A DNA stretch of 64,000 nucleotides from Leclercia adecarboxylata (GTDB lineage: Bacteria > Pseudomonadota > Gammaproteobacteria > Enterobacterales > Enterobacteriaceae): the NCBI RefSeq assembly GCF_006874705.1, contig NZ_CP035382.1, positions 806,001 to 870,000 on the forward strand, in the 5' to 3' direction. Of the stretch, positions 1 to 9,861 are shown in pieces. Under the pieces are notes generated by a model. That model saw only the letters and a program-made list of their open reading frames with translations. It was not told where the DNA came from and made no database searches. The translations under genes were made by a program, and so were the position numbers. The first letter of the stretch is position 1, and the number at the start of each line of letters is the position of its first letter.

Positions 1-63
1 CTTACCCAGCAGCACGCCAAGGGGCGGTAAAATGATGGTAATTACGATACGCCAGAAACCCAT
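1..63 (-). CDS. yqaE: YqaE/Pmp3 family small membrane protein (N-terminal part only)
   Basis: The first 21 codons of a minus-strand gene run off the left edge. They begin at ATG (61-63) and translate to MGFWRIVITIILPPLGVLLG, the start of the YqaE/Pmp3 (UPF0057) family of ~52-residue proteins with two membrane segments. In E. coli yqaE lies a few genes from stpA, which fits this position; ygaV and ygaP, which separate them there, are absent here. The exact role of YqaE is not established. The C-terminal half lies outside the window. Confidence 0.85.
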   Translation of the reverse strand, partial: MGFWRIVITIILPPLGVLLGK

Positions 64-285
64 AGATTCTCCATGCAAGCAGTCAGGTCATTGTAAAAGA
101 AGAGCTTTTACCTTAAGCGTAGTGAGTCTACGCACAGCCGCCAGCGTTCGCGTGAAGTTTTACCCTCTTTTACCCTCTTTACACAGGTTTAGTCTGGCGA
201 TTAAGGGGTAATCCGCGCGGGATGCTGTACCCGGGCCTTCGCCTGGGCTAAGCTCAGGGACACATCAATCCTGAAGGAGGTAATT

Positions 286-465
286 ATGTTTTCTGTTGGC
301 GATCTCGTACAACCGCGCATGGGCGGGCCGAAACTTAAAGTCATCGAAGTGCATGAAGATCAGATTGTGGCGGTGCAGGCGAGTAACGAGCAAGGGGAGA
401 AATTCACCCTGAAGGCAGCGGACGTAACGCTGTATAAAGAAGACGGTGATTTTGGGGTCTGCTAA
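286..465 (+). CDS. DUF2158 (YodC-like) small protein
   Basis: This 59-residue ORF starts at ATG 286 with a strong Shine-Dalgarno (AAGGAGG, 274-280) and ends at TAA 463-465. The N-terminus reads FSVGDLVQPRMGGPKLKVIEV, matching the pattern of DUF2158/YodC proteins (F-x-V-G-D-x-V then GGP then a hydrophobic strand). These are small predicted SH3-like beta proteins of unknown function. It is convergent with stpA, with a hairpin between them. It replaces ygaV-ygaP of the K-12 map. Family assignment is by eye; no function can be given. Confidence 0.75.
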   Translation: MFSVGDLVQPRMGGPKLKVIEVHEDQIVAVQASNEQGEKFTLKAADVTLYKEDGDFGVC

Positions 466-476
466 GCAGACGCTAC

Positions 477-497
477 CGGGCGGTATTACTCCGCCCG
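477..497. terminator. Hairpin between convergent DUF2158 gene and stpA
   Basis: A perfect 7-bp inverted repeat (CGGGCGG 477-483, CCGCCCG 491-497) with a 7-nt loop lies between the two convergent stop codons. No clear T-run follows on either strand, so it may stabilise or end both transcripts but is not a textbook intrinsic terminator. Confidence 0.45.
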
Positions 498-508
498 ATA
501 TGCACAGT

Positions 509-913
509 TTAAATCAGGAAATCATCCAGTGATTTTCCTTCTGCCAGTGCAAGGGCAATAGGCTTCGGCGTACGGCCCTGACCGGTCCAGGTTTTTTCCT
601 GACCGTCGACATCGGTAAAGCGATATTTTGCCGCGCGCGCCTGACGTTTTTTCGGCTGTGCCGGGGCGTTCAGCAGATCGGAACTCAGCAGATCTTCTGC
701 CGAAATACCGTCGGCTTTCATCATCTCCAGCAGGGCGTTAATTTTCTGACTCTGTTCGGCACGCTGCTGTTCAACTTCAGCCTGTTCATTACGTTTCTCT
801 TCCGTGACAATGCGCAGCTTTTCGAGCATATCTTCCAGCACGTCCAGCGAGAATTCACGCGCCGTTGCGCGCAGGGTACGAATATTATTAAGATTCTGTA
901 ACAGCGAAGTCAT
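509..913 (-). CDS. stpA: H-NS paralogue StpA, nucleoid-associated protein
   Basis: This gene encodes a 134-residue H-NS-family protein. The N-terminal dimerisation region begins TSLLQNLNNIRTLRA, a coiled linker follows, and the C-terminal DNA-binding domain carries the hallmark TWTGQGRTPKPI and ends SLDDFLI. H-NS/StpA silence AT-rich and horizontally acquired DNA; StpA also has RNA chaperone activity (family knowledge). The start chosen is ATG 911-913, giving the family length; an in-frame ATG 16 codons upstream would add an atypical leader. Position next to alaE identifies it as StpA rather than H-NS. The neighbouring accessory AT-rich genes are plausible silencing targets. Confidence 0.93.
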   Translation of the reverse strand: MTSLLQNLNNIRTLRATAREFSLDVLEDMLEKLRIVTEEKRNEQAEVEQQRAEQSQKINALLEMMKADGISAEDLLSSDLLNAPAQPKKRQARAAKYRFTDVDGQEKTWTGQGRTPKPIALALAEGKSLDDFLI

Positions 914-1543
914 ATAAAATGAAAACCTTTTCAAGTCGATAAAATAAACAATAGCGGCCATGGTAATTCATTTGTTTATGAACATCCAGACAACAGCGCA
1001 CGAAAATATAATTTATCTCAAATTAAATGAAATAAAGAAAATAGTCAGTGCGATGCTTCTCTTTTTGTATGATTTATCCTGATAACCTGTTTAATGATTA
1101 TTTAATTCCTGAACCTTTCCAGGGTAATTGCCTGGGCCTTTTCTCTTGTCGGCATAACGACTATTTATTCACTTCTGGCGCATAAAACAAAAACTCCTTT
1201 TCCGGAGTTTCACTCCAACCAATCTCAAACTGACAGCATGAGCAGCAAGCAAAGCACGGGATTTTTCGCCCCGGGACACAGCAGATGCCAGCCGCTGAAA
1301 ATAAAAAATACAACCCATTGTTTATCAAAAAGAAAAACAAAGAACGAAGAGAAAATGCCGCCGCGCTGGCAAAACCGATTGGCTTAGAGAATTTTACGGA
1401 CAAAACGCCTTTAAATAAAAATTTATCGCTAATTGTAGGTTTCAATGCAGAGAGATACTCTATACACGAAAAATAATGCAAACTAAAGCACTAAGCTACC
1501 CTGCTTTAGCTCCTCTGTTATACAACCTTTAAGGAGTCAGGAC
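914..1543. other. AT-rich divergent intergenic region stpA/alaE
   Basis: About 630 bases separate the divergent stpA and alaE starts, a spacing similar to that in E. coli. The DNA is strongly AT-rich with A/T tracts (for example around 1010-1070 and 1310-1360), as expected for an H-NS/StpA-bound control region. Two short overlapping ORFs exist in it (1161-1481 minus, 1285-1476 plus), but neither has a Shine-Dalgarno or recognisable composition and I do not call them. Confidence 0.5.
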
Positions 1544-1993
1544 ATGTTCTCTCGGCAGTCTCGCCTGCGTCACGCGGTAGCGGATACCTTTGCCATGGTG
1601 GTCTACTGTTCGGTGGTGAACATGCTGATTGAAATATTCCTCTCCGGAATGACCTTCGAGCAGTCGCTTTCCTCCCGTCTGGTGGCCGTCCCGGTGAATA
1701 TCCTTATTGCATGGCCATACGGTTTCTATCGCGATGCGGTGATGCGCGTTGCCCGTCGCTACTCGCCCACCGGCTGGATGAAAAATCTGGCGGACGTGGT
1801 GGCCTACGTCACCTTTCAGTCGCCGGTGTATGTCGCGATCCTGTTAACGGTGGGAGCCGACTGGCACCAGATTGCCGCGGCGGTGAGTTCAAATATCGTG
1901 GTGTCGATGATGATGGGTGCGGTCTACGGCTATTTCCTCGATTACTGCCGACGTCTGTTCAAAGTCAGCCAGTATCAACAGGTCAAAGCGTAA
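1544..1993 (+). CDS. alaE: L-alanine exporter AlaE
   Basis: This 149-residue inner-membrane protein matches E. coli AlaE (YgaW) almost end to end, from [20 protein letters not shown] to [12 protein letters not shown]. It has four hydrophobic segments (about residues 14-34, 46-62, 85-105 and 111-130) and exports excess L-alanine. AAGGAG at 1531-1536 precedes the ATG. In E. coli it is induced by Lrp and alanine; no Lrp site was identified here. A hairpin follows the stop. Confidence 0.95.
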   Translation: MFSRQSRLRHAVADTFAMVVYCSVVNMLIEIFLSGMTFEQSLSSRLVAVPVNILIAWPYGFYRDAVMRVARRYSPTGWMKNLADVVAYVTFQSPVYVAILLTVGADWHQIAAAVSSNIVVSMMMGAVYGYFLDYCRRLFKVSQYQQVKA

Positions 1994-1999
1994 AGCACG

Positions 2000-2021
2000 G
2001 CGACTGGCGCAAGCCAGTCGC
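2000..2021. terminator. Hairpin between convergent alaE and ygaC
   Basis: A perfect 9-bp stem (GCGACTGGC 2000-2008, GCCAGTCGC 2013-2021) is closed by a GCAA tetraloop and lies between the alaE and ygaC stop codons. A weak T-containing stretch follows on the plus strand, so it is a likely shared terminator but not a strong intrinsic one. Confidence 0.55.
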
Positions 2022-2025
2022 GTCA

Positions 2026-2370
2026 TTATTGCGCGTCGCCAAACAGGCCCTTCAGAAAGCGTTCCAGCGCCATGCGGGAACTGAAGCCATGCGGAATACC
2101 ATAATGTTCCTGGTTATTGCCCCCTAAATAGAGCGGGAACTGCTCATAATGGTCGCTGGTTTTCATCTCTGAAGCAGGGTCCGCAAAGGAAAGGCTTTTC
2201 TCTTTCAGCGTCGGGTGAATGATCAGCGCCGTGCGCCCCATACGGGCTTCCCGGTTCACATAAACATAATTATCGCCACGACGGTACCCGTATGCTTTTT
2301 GGGTTACCACATCCACGGTAAATCCCGCTTTTTCAAGTTCGCGCGCAACCTCATCGGGTCGTAAATACAT
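2026..2370 (-). CDS. ygaC: YgaC, DUF2002 family protein
   Basis: A 114-residue soluble protein starting [17 protein letters not shown] and ending KGLFGDAQ, matching E. coli YgaC in length and sequence pattern. The family (DUF2002) has an N-terminal segment that looks helical and a sheet-forming middle ([22 protein letters not shown]), but no assigned biochemical role. In E. coli ygaC is reported to be Fur-controlled; I did not identify a Fur box with confidence. It is divergent from ygaM. Confidence 0.88.
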   Translation of the reverse strand: MYLRPDEVARELEKAGFTVDVVTQKAYGYRRGDNYVYVNREARMGRTALIIHPTLKEKSLSFADPASEMKTSDHYEQFPLYLGGNNQEHYGIPHGFSSRMALERFLKGLFGDAQ

Positions 2371-2531
2371 ATTCTTTCCTCGTTATCATTTCCTGCCGGG
2401 CAACCTTACCGTATTCAGCAATAGCAGCGCTTTCAGAAAAATCCATAAACGGCCTGATAAGCCGTGACCGGCTTCAGATATTAAAAAGGTGGTCTAAACT
2501 ATTAATTACCGCAAATACAAGGGAGAAGCAT

Positions 2532-2858
2532 ATGTTTAACCGTTCGAACCGAAACGATGTTGACGACGATGTTCAGGATATCCATAACGATGTCAGGAAA
2601 TTAGCGGATTCGCTGGAAAGCGTTTTGAAATCCTGGGGATCGGATGCGAAGGGCGAAGCGGACGACGCCAGACGTAAAGCCAAATCGCTGCTGCGTGAAA
2701 CACGCGCGCGTCTGCAGGGGCGCTCGACCGGCAAGCAGGCCGCCTGCGATGCCATTGGCTGCGCTAACACCTTTATCCGTGAACGTCCGATGTGTGCGGT
2801 AGGGACCGTCGCCGCGGTGGGGATCTTTATCGGCGCGCTGCTTGCTCTGCGCAAATAA
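2532..2858 (+). CDS. ygaM: YgaM, DUF883/ElaB-YqjD family membrane-anchored protein
   Basis: This 108-residue protein has the layout of the DUF883 family: an acidic/basic helical N-terminal part (residues 5-70, DDDVQDIHNDVRKLADSLE) and a single C-terminal transmembrane helix (about 86-106, MCAVGTVAAVGIFIGALLAL) ending in RK. Family members YqjD and ElaB bind ribosomes at the inner membrane in stationary phase; whether YgaM does so is not known. AAGGGAG at 2519-2525 precedes the ATG. A clear terminator follows. Confidence 0.9.
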   Translation: MFNRSNRNDVDDDVQDIHNDVRKLADSLESVLKSWGSDAKGEADDARRKAKSLLRETRARLQGRSTGKQAACDAIGCANTFIRERPMCAVGTVAAVGIFIGALLALRK

Positions 2859-2884
2859 TCTCCGATCCGGCTCTATCCTCCTTT

Positions 2885-2920
2885 GCCCCCATGCCCTGCG
2901 GTGTGGGGGTTTTTCTTTTT
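2885..2920 (+). terminator. Intrinsic terminator after ygaM
   Basis: The arms CCCCCA (2886-2891) and TGGGGG (2904-2909) form a GC-rich stem followed by TTTTTCTTTTT (2910-2920), a typical rho-independent terminator separating ygaM from nrdHIEF. Confidence 0.85.
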
Positions 2921-2981
2921 TAAGCCCGAGCGCCTCCCTCTCCCGCTGAACGCATCACCGACAGTGAACCCCTGACATTTT

Positions 2982-3028
2982 CCCATATCTTGTATGGTTG
3001 AAACTTACGATAACTACATCTAGTATTC
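2982..3028 (+). promoter_or_regulatory. Candidate paired NrdR boxes upstream of nrdHIEF
   Basis: Two similar elements, CCCATATCTTGTATGG (2982-2997) and ACTACATCTAGTATTC (3013-3028), are offset by 31 bp, three helical turns. This is the arrangement known for NrdR repressor boxes (roughly ACACTATATATTGTGT) in front of nrd operons. NrdR represses reductase genes when dATP is plentiful. The matches are imperfect, so assignment rests on pairing and position. Confidence 0.55.
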
Positions 3029-3100
3029 TCTTTAGCAAGACAGACTCCTGGTGACGCACTAACTGGCGTCGGAATCCTATTCTAGATGGAAATACGAATC

Positions 3101-3346
3101 ATGCGCATTATTATTTACACTCGAAACGACTGTGTGCAGTGCCATGCTACCAAACGCGCCATGGAGAGCCGCGGCGTGGCCTTTGAAATGGTGAATGTTG
3201 ACCTGGTTCCTGACGCGGCAGAGACGCTCAAAGCCCAGGGGTTCCGCCAGCTGCCGGTGGTGATCGCCGGGGAAACCAGTTGGTCCGGCTTCCGCCCGGA
3301 TCTGATTAACCGTCTCCCCCAGCCTGCACAGGCCGCCCGGGCATGA
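3101..3346 (+). CDS. nrdH: Glutaredoxin-like protein NrdH
   Basis: An 81-residue thioredoxin-fold reductant of class Ib ribonucleotide reductase. The active site CVQC is at residues 11-14, with the family motifs GFRQLPVV and WSGFRPD downstream. It passes electrons from thioredoxin reductase to NrdE. ATG 3101 was chosen because it gives the family length and start ([11 protein letters not shown]); the ATG at 3086 would add five atypical residues. The stop overlaps the nrdI start (ATGA). Confidence 0.96.
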   Translation: MRIIIYTRNDCVQCHATKRAMESRGVAFEMVNVDLVPDAAETLKAQGFRQLPVVIAGETSWSGFRPDLINRLPQPAQAARA

Positions 3347-3753
3347 GCCTGCTCGTCTACTTCTCCAGCAGTTCGGAGAACACGCACCGCTTTATCGCGC
3401 GCGTCGGGCTGCCCGCCGTGCGGATCCCGCTTAACGAGCGGGAGCGGATCCAGGTAGACGAGCCCTTTATTCTGGTGGTGCCCAGCTACGGCGGGGGTGG
3501 AACGGCCGGGGCGGTGCCGCGGCAGGCGATCCGCTTTCTCAACGATCCGCATAACCGGGCGCTTATCCGCGGGGTGATTGCCGCCGGCAACCGTAATTTC
3601 GGTGAGGCCTTCTGCCGCGCCGGGGACGTCATCTCACAAAAATGCGGCATGCCGTACCTCTATCGCTTCGAGCTGATGGGGACCCAGCAGGACGTCGACA
3701 ACGTGCGTAAAGGAGTGAACGAATTTTGGCAACGACAACCGCAGAGCGCGTGA
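3343..3753 (+). CDS. nrdI: Flavodoxin-like NrdI
   Basis: A 136-residue flavodoxin-fold protein. The N-terminal [12 protein letters not shown] is the FMN phosphate-binding loop, and [12 protein letters not shown] and [10 protein letters not shown] are family signatures. NrdI supplies the oxidant used to assemble the dimanganese-tyrosyl cofactor of NrdF (established for class Ib enzymes). The start overlaps nrdH by 4 nt and the 3' end overlaps nrdE by 28 nt, so translation is coupled across the operon. Confidence 0.96.
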   Translation: MSLLVYFSSSSENTHRFIARVGLPAVRIPLNERERIQVDEPFILVVPSYGGGGTAGAVPRQAIRFLNDPHNRALIRGVIAAGNRNFGEAFCRAGDVISQKCGMPYLYRFELMGTQQDVDNVRKGVNEFWQRQPQSA

Positions 3754-5870
3754 TGCAGAGATCAACCGATTTCCATGCGCTGAACGCCATGCTGAACCTG
3801 TACGATCGGGACGGGAAGATCCAGTTCAGCAAAGATCATGAGGCGGTGGACGCCTTTTTTAACGCCCACGTCTACCCCAACAGCATGACCTTTACCAGCC
3901 CGCAGGCGCGTCTCGATTATCTGGTCAGCGAGAATTACTACGATCCGAGGGTGCTGGCTCGCTTCGATCGTGCCTTCGTGCTGGGGCTGTTTGCCCACGC
4001 TCACGCCAGCGGTTTTCGTTTTCAGACCTTCCTCGGCGCATGGAAGTTTTATACCAGCTATACGCTGAAAACCTTCGACGGTAAGCAGTACCTCGAACAC
4101 TTCGAGGATCGGGTGGTGATGGTGGCCCTGACCCTGTCCCAGGGGGATGAAACCCTCGCCCGCCAGCTTACCGACGAAATGCTCGCCGGACGCTTCCAGC
4201 CCGCGACGCCCACCTTCCTCAACTGCGGCAAGGCCCAGCGCGGGGAGCTGGTCTCCTGCTTCCTGCTGCGTATCGAAGACAATATGGAGTCTATTGGCCG
4301 GGCGGTGAACTCAGCGTTACAGCTCTCCAAACGCGGCGGCGGCGTGGCGTTTTTACTCTCGAACCTGCGGGAAGCGGGGGCGCCGATCAAGCGCATTGAG
4401 AACCAGTCCTCGGGGGTGATCCCGGTGATGAAAATGCTGGAAGATGCTTTCTCCTACGCCAACCAGCTGGGCGCGCGCCAGGGGGCCGGGGCGGTCTATC
4501 TGCATGCCCATCACCCGGACATTCTGCGGTTCCTCGACACCAAAAGGGAAAACGCCGACGAAAAAATTCGTATCAAAACCCTGTCGCTGGGGGTGGTGAT
4601 CCCGGATATCACCTTCCGGCTGGCGAAGGAGAACGCCGATATGGCGCTGTTCTCACCCTATGACGTGGAACGGATTTACGGCAAGCCGTTTGGCGATGTG
4701 GCGGTCAGCGAGCTGTACGACGAGATGGTGGCCGATCCGCGCATTCGTAAGACTACCCTCAACGCCCGCGACTTCTTCCAGCGGCTGGCGGAGATCCAGT
4801 TTGAGTCCGGCTATCCGTACATCATGTATGAAGATACCGTTAACCGCGCCAACCCCATTGCCGGGCGCATCAACATGAGCAACCTGTGCTCGGAGATTTT
4901 GCAGGTCAACAGCGCCTCAACCTATGACGAGGATCTGGATTACACCCGGATCGGGCACGATATCTCCTGCAATCTGGGCTCGCTGAACATTGCCCACACC
5001 ATGGACTCCCCCAACTTTGGCCGTACCGTCGAAACTGCGGTGCGCGGCCTGTCGGCGGTGTCGGACATGAGCCACATCCGCAGCGTGCCGTCGGTGGAGG
5101 CCGGGAACGCCGCCTCGCACGCCATCGGCCTCGGGCAGATGAACCTGCACGGCTATCTGGCGCGGGAGGGGATCGCCTACGGCAGCCCGGAGGGGCTGGA
5201 TTTCACCAACCTCTATTTCTACACCATCACCTGGCACGCCCTGAACACCTCGATGATGCTGGCCCGCGAAAAGGGGCGGCGTTTCGCGGGCTTCGAACAG
5301 TCGCGCTACGCCAGCGGGGAGTACTTTAATCAGTATCTGGAAAACGACTGGCAGCCGAAAACGGAGAAGGTGCGCGCACTCTTTGCCCGGGCCGGCATTA
5401 CCCTGCCGACGCGGGAGATGTGGCAGCAGCTGCGGGACGACGTGATGCAGTTCGGCATCTACAACCAGAATTTGCAGGCGGTGCCGCCTACCGGGTCGAT
5501 CTCGTACATCAACCATGCGACCTCGAGCATTCACCCTATCGTCTCGAAAATCGAGATCCGCAAAGAGGGCAAAACCGGGCGCGTTTACTACCCTGCCCCC
5601 TTTATGACCAACGAGAACCTGGCCCTGTATCAGGACGCCTACGAGATTGGGCCGGAAAAGATTATCGATACCTATGCCGAGGCGACGAAGCACGTCGACC
5701 AGGGGCTGTCGCTGACGCTGTTCTTCCCGGACACCGCCACCACCCGCGACATCAACAGAGCGCAGATTTACGCGTGGAAGAAAGGGATCAAAACCCTGTA
5801 CTACATTCGCCTGCGCCAGCTTGCGCTGGAAGGCACCGAAACAGAAGGCTGCGTGTCCTGCGCGCTTTAA
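3726..5870 (+). CDS. nrdE: Class Ib ribonucleoside-diphosphate reductase alpha subunit
   Basis: A 714-residue catalytic subunit, the same length as E. coli NrdE. It starts at TTG 3726 with a Shine-Dalgarno AAAGGAG (3709-3715) inside nrdI. Visible family features include [25 protein letters not shown], the NLCSEI active-site region and the C-terminal shuttle pair EGCVSCAL. Class Ib alpha subunits lack a complete N-terminal ATP cone. It reduces NDPs to dNDPs with NrdF; in enteric bacteria it works mainly under iron limitation and oxidative stress. Ten bases separate it from nrdF. Confidence 0.98.
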   Translation: MATTTAERVMQRSTDFHALNAMLNLYDRDGKIQFSKDHEAVDAFFNAHVYPNSMTFTSPQARLDYLVSENYYDPRVLARFDRAFVLGLFAHAHASGFRFQTFLGAWKFYTSYTLKTFDGKQYLEHFEDRVVMVALTLSQGDETLARQLTDEMLAGRFQPATPTFLNCGKAQRGELVSCFLLRIEDNMESIGRAVNSALQLSKRGGGVAFLLSNLREAGAPIKRIENQSSGVIPVMKMLEDAFSYANQLGARQGAGAVYLHAHHPDILRFLDTKRENADEKIRIKTLSLGVVIPDITFRLAKENADMALFSPYDVERIYGKPFGDVAVSELYDEMVADPRIRKTTLNARDFFQRLAEIQFESGYPYIMYEDTVNRANPIAGRINMSNLCSEILQVNSASTYDEDLDYTRIGHDISCNLGSLNIAHTMDSPNFGRTVETAVRGLSAVSDMSHIRSVPSVEAGNAASHAIGLGQMNLHGYLAREGIAYGSPEGLDFTNLYFYTITWHALNTSMMLAREKGRRFAGFEQSRYASGEYFNQYLENDWQPKTEKVRALFARAGITLPTREMWQQLRDDVMQFGIYNQNLQAVPPTGSISYINHATSSIHPIVSKIEIRKEGKTGRVYYPAPFMTNENLALYQDAYEIGPEKIIDTYAEATKHVDQGLSLTLFFPDTATTRDINRAQIYAWKKGIKTLYYIRLRQLALEGTETEGCVSCAL

Positions 5871-6839
<969 letters not shown>

Positions 6840-6880
6840 TGATTTCACCCCGAAAAGGGGTGAAAGAGTGGCGCAACGGC

Positions 6881-7750
6881 TCAGTCGTGAATGTTGACGC
6901 CCAGGCAAGCGCGAACAAACTCAGGGTTAAAGTGCTTCACGGCATCCCCGACGTACCCCAAATCGAGGGCGTCGATCTGCGCCATTTCGCTCTCCGTCAG
7001 GGAGAAATCCCAGATAGCAACGTTCTCTTCGATACGTTCCTGATGGGTCGATTTTGGAATGACGGTCACACCGCGCTGGACGTTCCAGCGCAGGACCACC
7101 TGAGCAACGCTCTTTTTATGGGCATCGGCAATGCCCTGCAGCATCGCATTTTCATACGGCTTGTGTCGCCCGCCGCCCAAGGGCGCCCAGGCTTCAGGCT
7201 GCACGTTGTAATAGCGCATGGTTTCCAGGGCGGCAGGTTGGGCAAAGTAAGGATGCAGTTCAACCTGATTGACCATCGGCCTGATTCGGACGGTTTCACA
7301 GAAGTTGGCTAAGACGTGAGGATAAAAATTGGACACCCCAATCGCTCTCAGTTTACCGGCTTCATAGGCCTCTTCCATCGCCCGCCACGCGCTGAAATAG
7401 TCCCGCATGGCCTGATGCAGCAAGTAGAGATCAAAGTACTCCAGCCCCGATTTTTCTAACGACGCGTCGATACCCGCTTTGGCCGTCTCGTCGCTGGCCA
7501 TGTCCTGCACCCACAGTTTTGAGGTAATGAACAGCTCTTCCCGGGTGCACAGGCCCCCGGCAATGGCTTCCCGAACGGCGTCGCCCACGGCATCTTCATT
7601 GCCATAGACCGCAGCCGTATCGATCAGACGATAGCCTGCCCGAATCGCGCTCAGCACGGACTGTTTACACTCTTCTTTGTCGGTAACCTGAAAAACACCG
7701 AAACCGGCCATCGGCATTTTCAGGCCGTTGCTTAATTCTGCATATTCCAC
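6881..7750 (-). CDS. Aldo/keto reductase family oxidoreductase
   Basis: A 289-residue NADPH-dependent aldo/keto reductase. The catalytic tetrad is readable: D in RLIDTAAVYGNE with the Tyr of VYGNE, K in FITSKLWV, and H in YLLHQ. GVSNFYP and the C-terminal IPKSTHQERIEEN (2'-phosphate binding) are also family signatures. The start is taken as GTG (7748-7750) because GAGGAG lies at 7757-7763; a TTG at 7774 lacks a good site. It resembles YtbE/DkgA-type reductases of small aldehydes, but the natural substrate cannot be told. It is absent from this place in the K-12 map. Confidence 0.88.
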   Translation of the reverse strand: MEYAELSNGLKMPMAGFGVFQVTDKEECKQSVLSAIRAGYRLIDTAAVYGNEDAVGDAVREAIAGGLCTREELFITSKLWVQDMASDETAKAGIDASLEKSGLEYFDLYLLHQAMRDYFSAWRAMEEAYEAGKLRAIGVSNFYPHVLANFCETVRIRPMVNQVELHPYFAQPAALETMRYYNVQPEAWAPLGGGRHKPYENAMLQGIADAHKKSVAQVVLRWNVQRGVTVIPKSTHQERIEENVAIWDFSLTESEMAQIDALDLGYVGDAVKHFNPEFVRACLGVNIHD

Positions 7751-8068
7751 GATTGAACTCCTCTGCGCTGTCAAACAGCCATTCTAAAGGACAAAGACGG
7801 TGGCGATTAAGAGGCAGAGCCTGACAGGAGTTATGCAGATAATTCATTAATGCCCTTCTCAGATAGCGTTTCTGCTCGCAAGCGCCTCTTTAAAAACGGG
7901 CAATGCCGGGCCGGCAACAATGAGGGTGGGCCGCCTGGAGCGTTCAGGCCGCTGTGAGCGCAAAGCGGGCATCAGGATACAGAACAAAAAAAATCGCCAG
8001 ATGAGTGAGTAAAAGCTACAGTCAATACAGCTCCAACTGGTATGACCACACAAAAAAAGGCTCACCTG
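7751..8068. other. Divergent intergenic region
   Basis: About 318 bases between the divergent aldo/keto reductase and hydrolase genes must hold both promoters. No coding potential, RNA gene or clear operator was seen. Confidence 0.4.
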
Positions 8069-8926
8069 ATGAATTCGATAATAATACCGGTCACTGAAGG
8101 CGGATTTCTGGCTGCCACGTTATGGGAAAAAAACGATGCCAGAGCACTGGTTATCCTTCATCCTGCTACGGCGGTTGTGCAGGCGTTTTACAAGGGCTTC
8201 GCAGAGTATCTTAACAACATGGGATTCAGCGTTCTGACTTACGACTACCGTGGGACGGGTCGCTCGAAGTCGGGAATGCTCCGTCACTACAGCGTCTCCA
8301 TGTCAGACTGGATCGAGCAGGATGTAGGCTGCATAACGGCCTGGGCTAAGGCGCGTTTCCCCGGGCTTAGCCTGCTGGCAGTGGGTCACAGCATTGGTGG
8401 GCACGCCGTTCTGCTTTCGACGGCCACCCACTCCCTGAAGGCGGCGGTCATTGTGGCATCACACGCCGGGGTGACAAGTACCATCAAACATACGGCAGAA
8501 AAGGTACGCGTATGGTGCTTACTGCGTATTCTCGCGCCAGCGCTATGCCGTATCTTTGGGTATATGCCTGCCAGGCGCCTCGGGCTGGGAGAAGATTTAC
8601 CCGCGCCTGTGATGCTACAGTGGGGACGCTGGAGCGCAATGCCGGGTTACTTTTACGACGATCCAGACTGGGATGCGCGCCGACGGGCAAGCGAGATAAG
8701 GTTACCCTTACTGGTGATGGGTTTTGATGACGATCCCTGGGCTAACCCCGAAGCCATTACACGCCTGCTGGAGCCGGTACAGCACGCAAAAATTGAACGC
8801 CAGGAGATACGGCACGCGGAATTCGGTCTCTCAGGCGTCGGCCACATGGGCTTTTTTCGTACGCGATGTGCGGAGAAATTATGGCCTGTCGTCGGTGAGT
8901 GGCTGGAGAGTCAGTGCCCGGAATGA
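8069..8926 (+). CDS. Alpha/beta hydrolase, serine nucleophile type
   Basis: A 285-residue alpha/beta hydrolase. The oxyanion region is ILHPATAV, the strand YDYRGTGRSKS precedes helix A, the nucleophile elbow is GHSIGG, an acid candidate is in MGFDDDPW, and the histidine is likely that of GVGHMGFFR. ATG 8069 has AAGG eight bases upstream; ATG 8042 would add nine residues without a good site. It resembles enterobacterial hydrolases annotated only by fold, so the substrate is unknown. It is divergent from the reductase and may share regulation with it. Confidence 0.85.
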   Translation: MNSIIIPVTEGGFLAATLWEKNDARALVILHPATAVVQAFYKGFAEYLNNMGFSVLTYDYRGTGRSKSGMLRHYSVSMSDWIEQDVGCITAWAKARFPGLSLLAVGHSIGGHAVLLSTATHSLKAAVIVASHAGVTSTIKHTAEKVRVWCLLRILAPALCRIFGYMPARRLGLGEDLPAPVMLQWGRWSAMPGYFYDDPDWDARRRASEIRLPLLVMGFDDDPWANPEAITRLLEPVQHAKIERQEIRHAEFGLSGVGHMGFFRTRCAEKLWPVVGEWLESQCPE

Positions 8927-9073
8927 TAACGACCCTGTCGATTACGAGCCAGAAACAGATTTACGGCCTGCAGCAGAAAGGGAAAATACCGTCCGGATTA
9001 AACGTAGCAATGCCGTTATTAAGCCAGGCGGCAAAATAAGCGAACCGCTGTCATGCGAAATTAAGTTAATAAA

Positions 9074-9100
9074 AAACCCGCTCAGGGCGGGTTTATTTTA
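9074..9100. terminator. Bidirectional terminator between hydrolase gene and csp
   Basis: AAACCCGC (9074-9081) and GCGGGTTT (9087-9094) form an 8-bp stem with A-rich DNA before and T-rich DNA after it. It can end transcription from both the hydrolase gene and the convergent cold-shock gene. Confidence 0.8.
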
Positions 9101-9173
9101 TTATCAGTAATTCTTAACTGCTCAGGCTATTACCTTCATCGCTATCGTAATAACTACTGATAATTAACGCAGA

Positions 9174-9386
9174 TTACAGGACTGTGACGTTTCCGGCAGC
9201 AGGACCTTTAGCGCCATTTTCAATGGTGAAGGAGACTTTCTGGCCTTCTTCAAGGGTTTTGAAGCTGTCGCTCTGGATAGCAGAGAAGTGTACGAAGACA
9301 TCTTTGCTGCCGTCATCAGGGGTGATAAAGCCAAAACCTTTATCTGCGTTAAACCATTTTACTAAACCAGTCATTTTATTAGACAT
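9174..9386 (-). CDS. CspA-family cold-shock protein
   Basis: A 70-residue single cold-shock domain (OB fold). RNP1 is KGFGFI and RNP2 is VFVHFSAI; the start is [16 protein letters not shown]. The sequence is intermediate between E. coli CspA and CspG/CspB, so I do not give a paralogue symbol. Such proteins bind single-stranded RNA/DNA and melt RNA structure after a temperature drop. The long 5' leader with a cold-box-like element (separate entry) suggests cold induction. The gene is not at this place in K-12, so it is an additional or relocated paralogue. Confidence 0.93.
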   Translation of the reverse strand: MSNKMTGLVKWFNADKGFGFITPDDGSKDVFVHFSAIQSDSFKTLEEGQKVSFTIENGAKGPAAGNVTVL

Positions 9387-9558
9387 AGATAATTCCTTAA
9401 TGATGAGCCACTTAAACGCGGCGATGATGGCCTGTATTGCGAGAGTTACTTACCTGGCACTTAGGAGGAGACTCATGAAGAAGGGTATCTGTGGATAACA
9501 CTTGAACTGAGGACTGCTTTACTAAAACTGCTTTCGTAAGGTCTGTTTTCCAAACCGA
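9387..9558 (-). promoter_or_regulatory. Cold-shock mRNA leader with cold-box-like 5' end
   Basis: The ~170-nt untranslated region upstream of the csp gene resembles the cspA leader of E. coli: the start contains GGTTTGGAAAACAGACC (9540-9556), close to the cspA cold box region, followed by AAGCAG, GTTATC and GATACCC blocks in the same order. These leaders fold differently in the cold to allow translation (known for cspA). AAGGAA precedes the ATG. Confidence 0.75.
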
Positions 9559-9565
9559 TGGCGCT

Positions 9566-9594
9566 ATTAAGACATAGAAAAATTAGCTAAGCAA
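9566..9594 (-). promoter_or_regulatory. Predicted sigma-70 promoter of csp
   Basis: TTGCTT (9589-9594, -35) and CTTAAT (9566-9571, -10) are separated by 17 bp and would start RNA just before the cold-box-like leader. The -10 is a modest match, as in other csp genes. Confidence 0.55.
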
Positions 9595-9718
9595 TGTTTA
9601 TATTATTTATTTTACCCGTTTAAACACCCGGATGGCTGAATGGCTGATATATCCCCTGTCCTTTTAAATTTCCACATTTTCCGATCGGAGGAATATATTC
9701 CCAAATAAAGTATGAGCG

Positions 9719-9748
9719 CAAAAAAAGCAGCCCTTGGGGGCTGCTGAT
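9719..9748 (-). terminator. Intrinsic terminator of fdhF
   Basis: On the minus strand GCAGCCC/GGGCTGC arms (9738-9744 and 9727-9733) form a stem followed by six T residues (9721-9726). It lies downstream of the fdhF stop and after a REP pair. Confidence 0.8.
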
Positions 9749-9774
9749 TATGATGACAAAGTGCCCGCATTTTT

Positions 9775-9842
9775 GCCGGGTGGCGCTGCGCTTACCCGGC
9801 CTACCGTTTCTGTAGGCCCGTGCAAGCAAAGCGCCGCCGGGC
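9775..9842. repeat. REP/BIME pair downstream of fdhF
   Basis: Two inverted REP (PU) elements, GCCGGGTGGCGCTGCGCTTA.. (9775-9804) and GTAGGCCCGTGCAAGCAAAG.. (9812-9842), flank a short spacer. REP pairs of this kind are common in 3' untranslated regions of enteric operons and can protect mRNA 3' ends. Confidence 0.85.
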
Positions 9843-9861
9843 GGCCCTTCGGGGCTGCTTT

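Noticed and set aside
1161..1481. Small ORFs on both strands in the stpA-alaE gap
   Set aside because: They overlap each other, lack Shine-Dalgarno sequences and lie in a control region conserved in length with E. coli.
6843..6865. Intrinsic terminator after nrdF
   Set aside because: The 9-bp stem is clear but there is no T-run on either strand, so I mention it under nrdF without calling a terminator.
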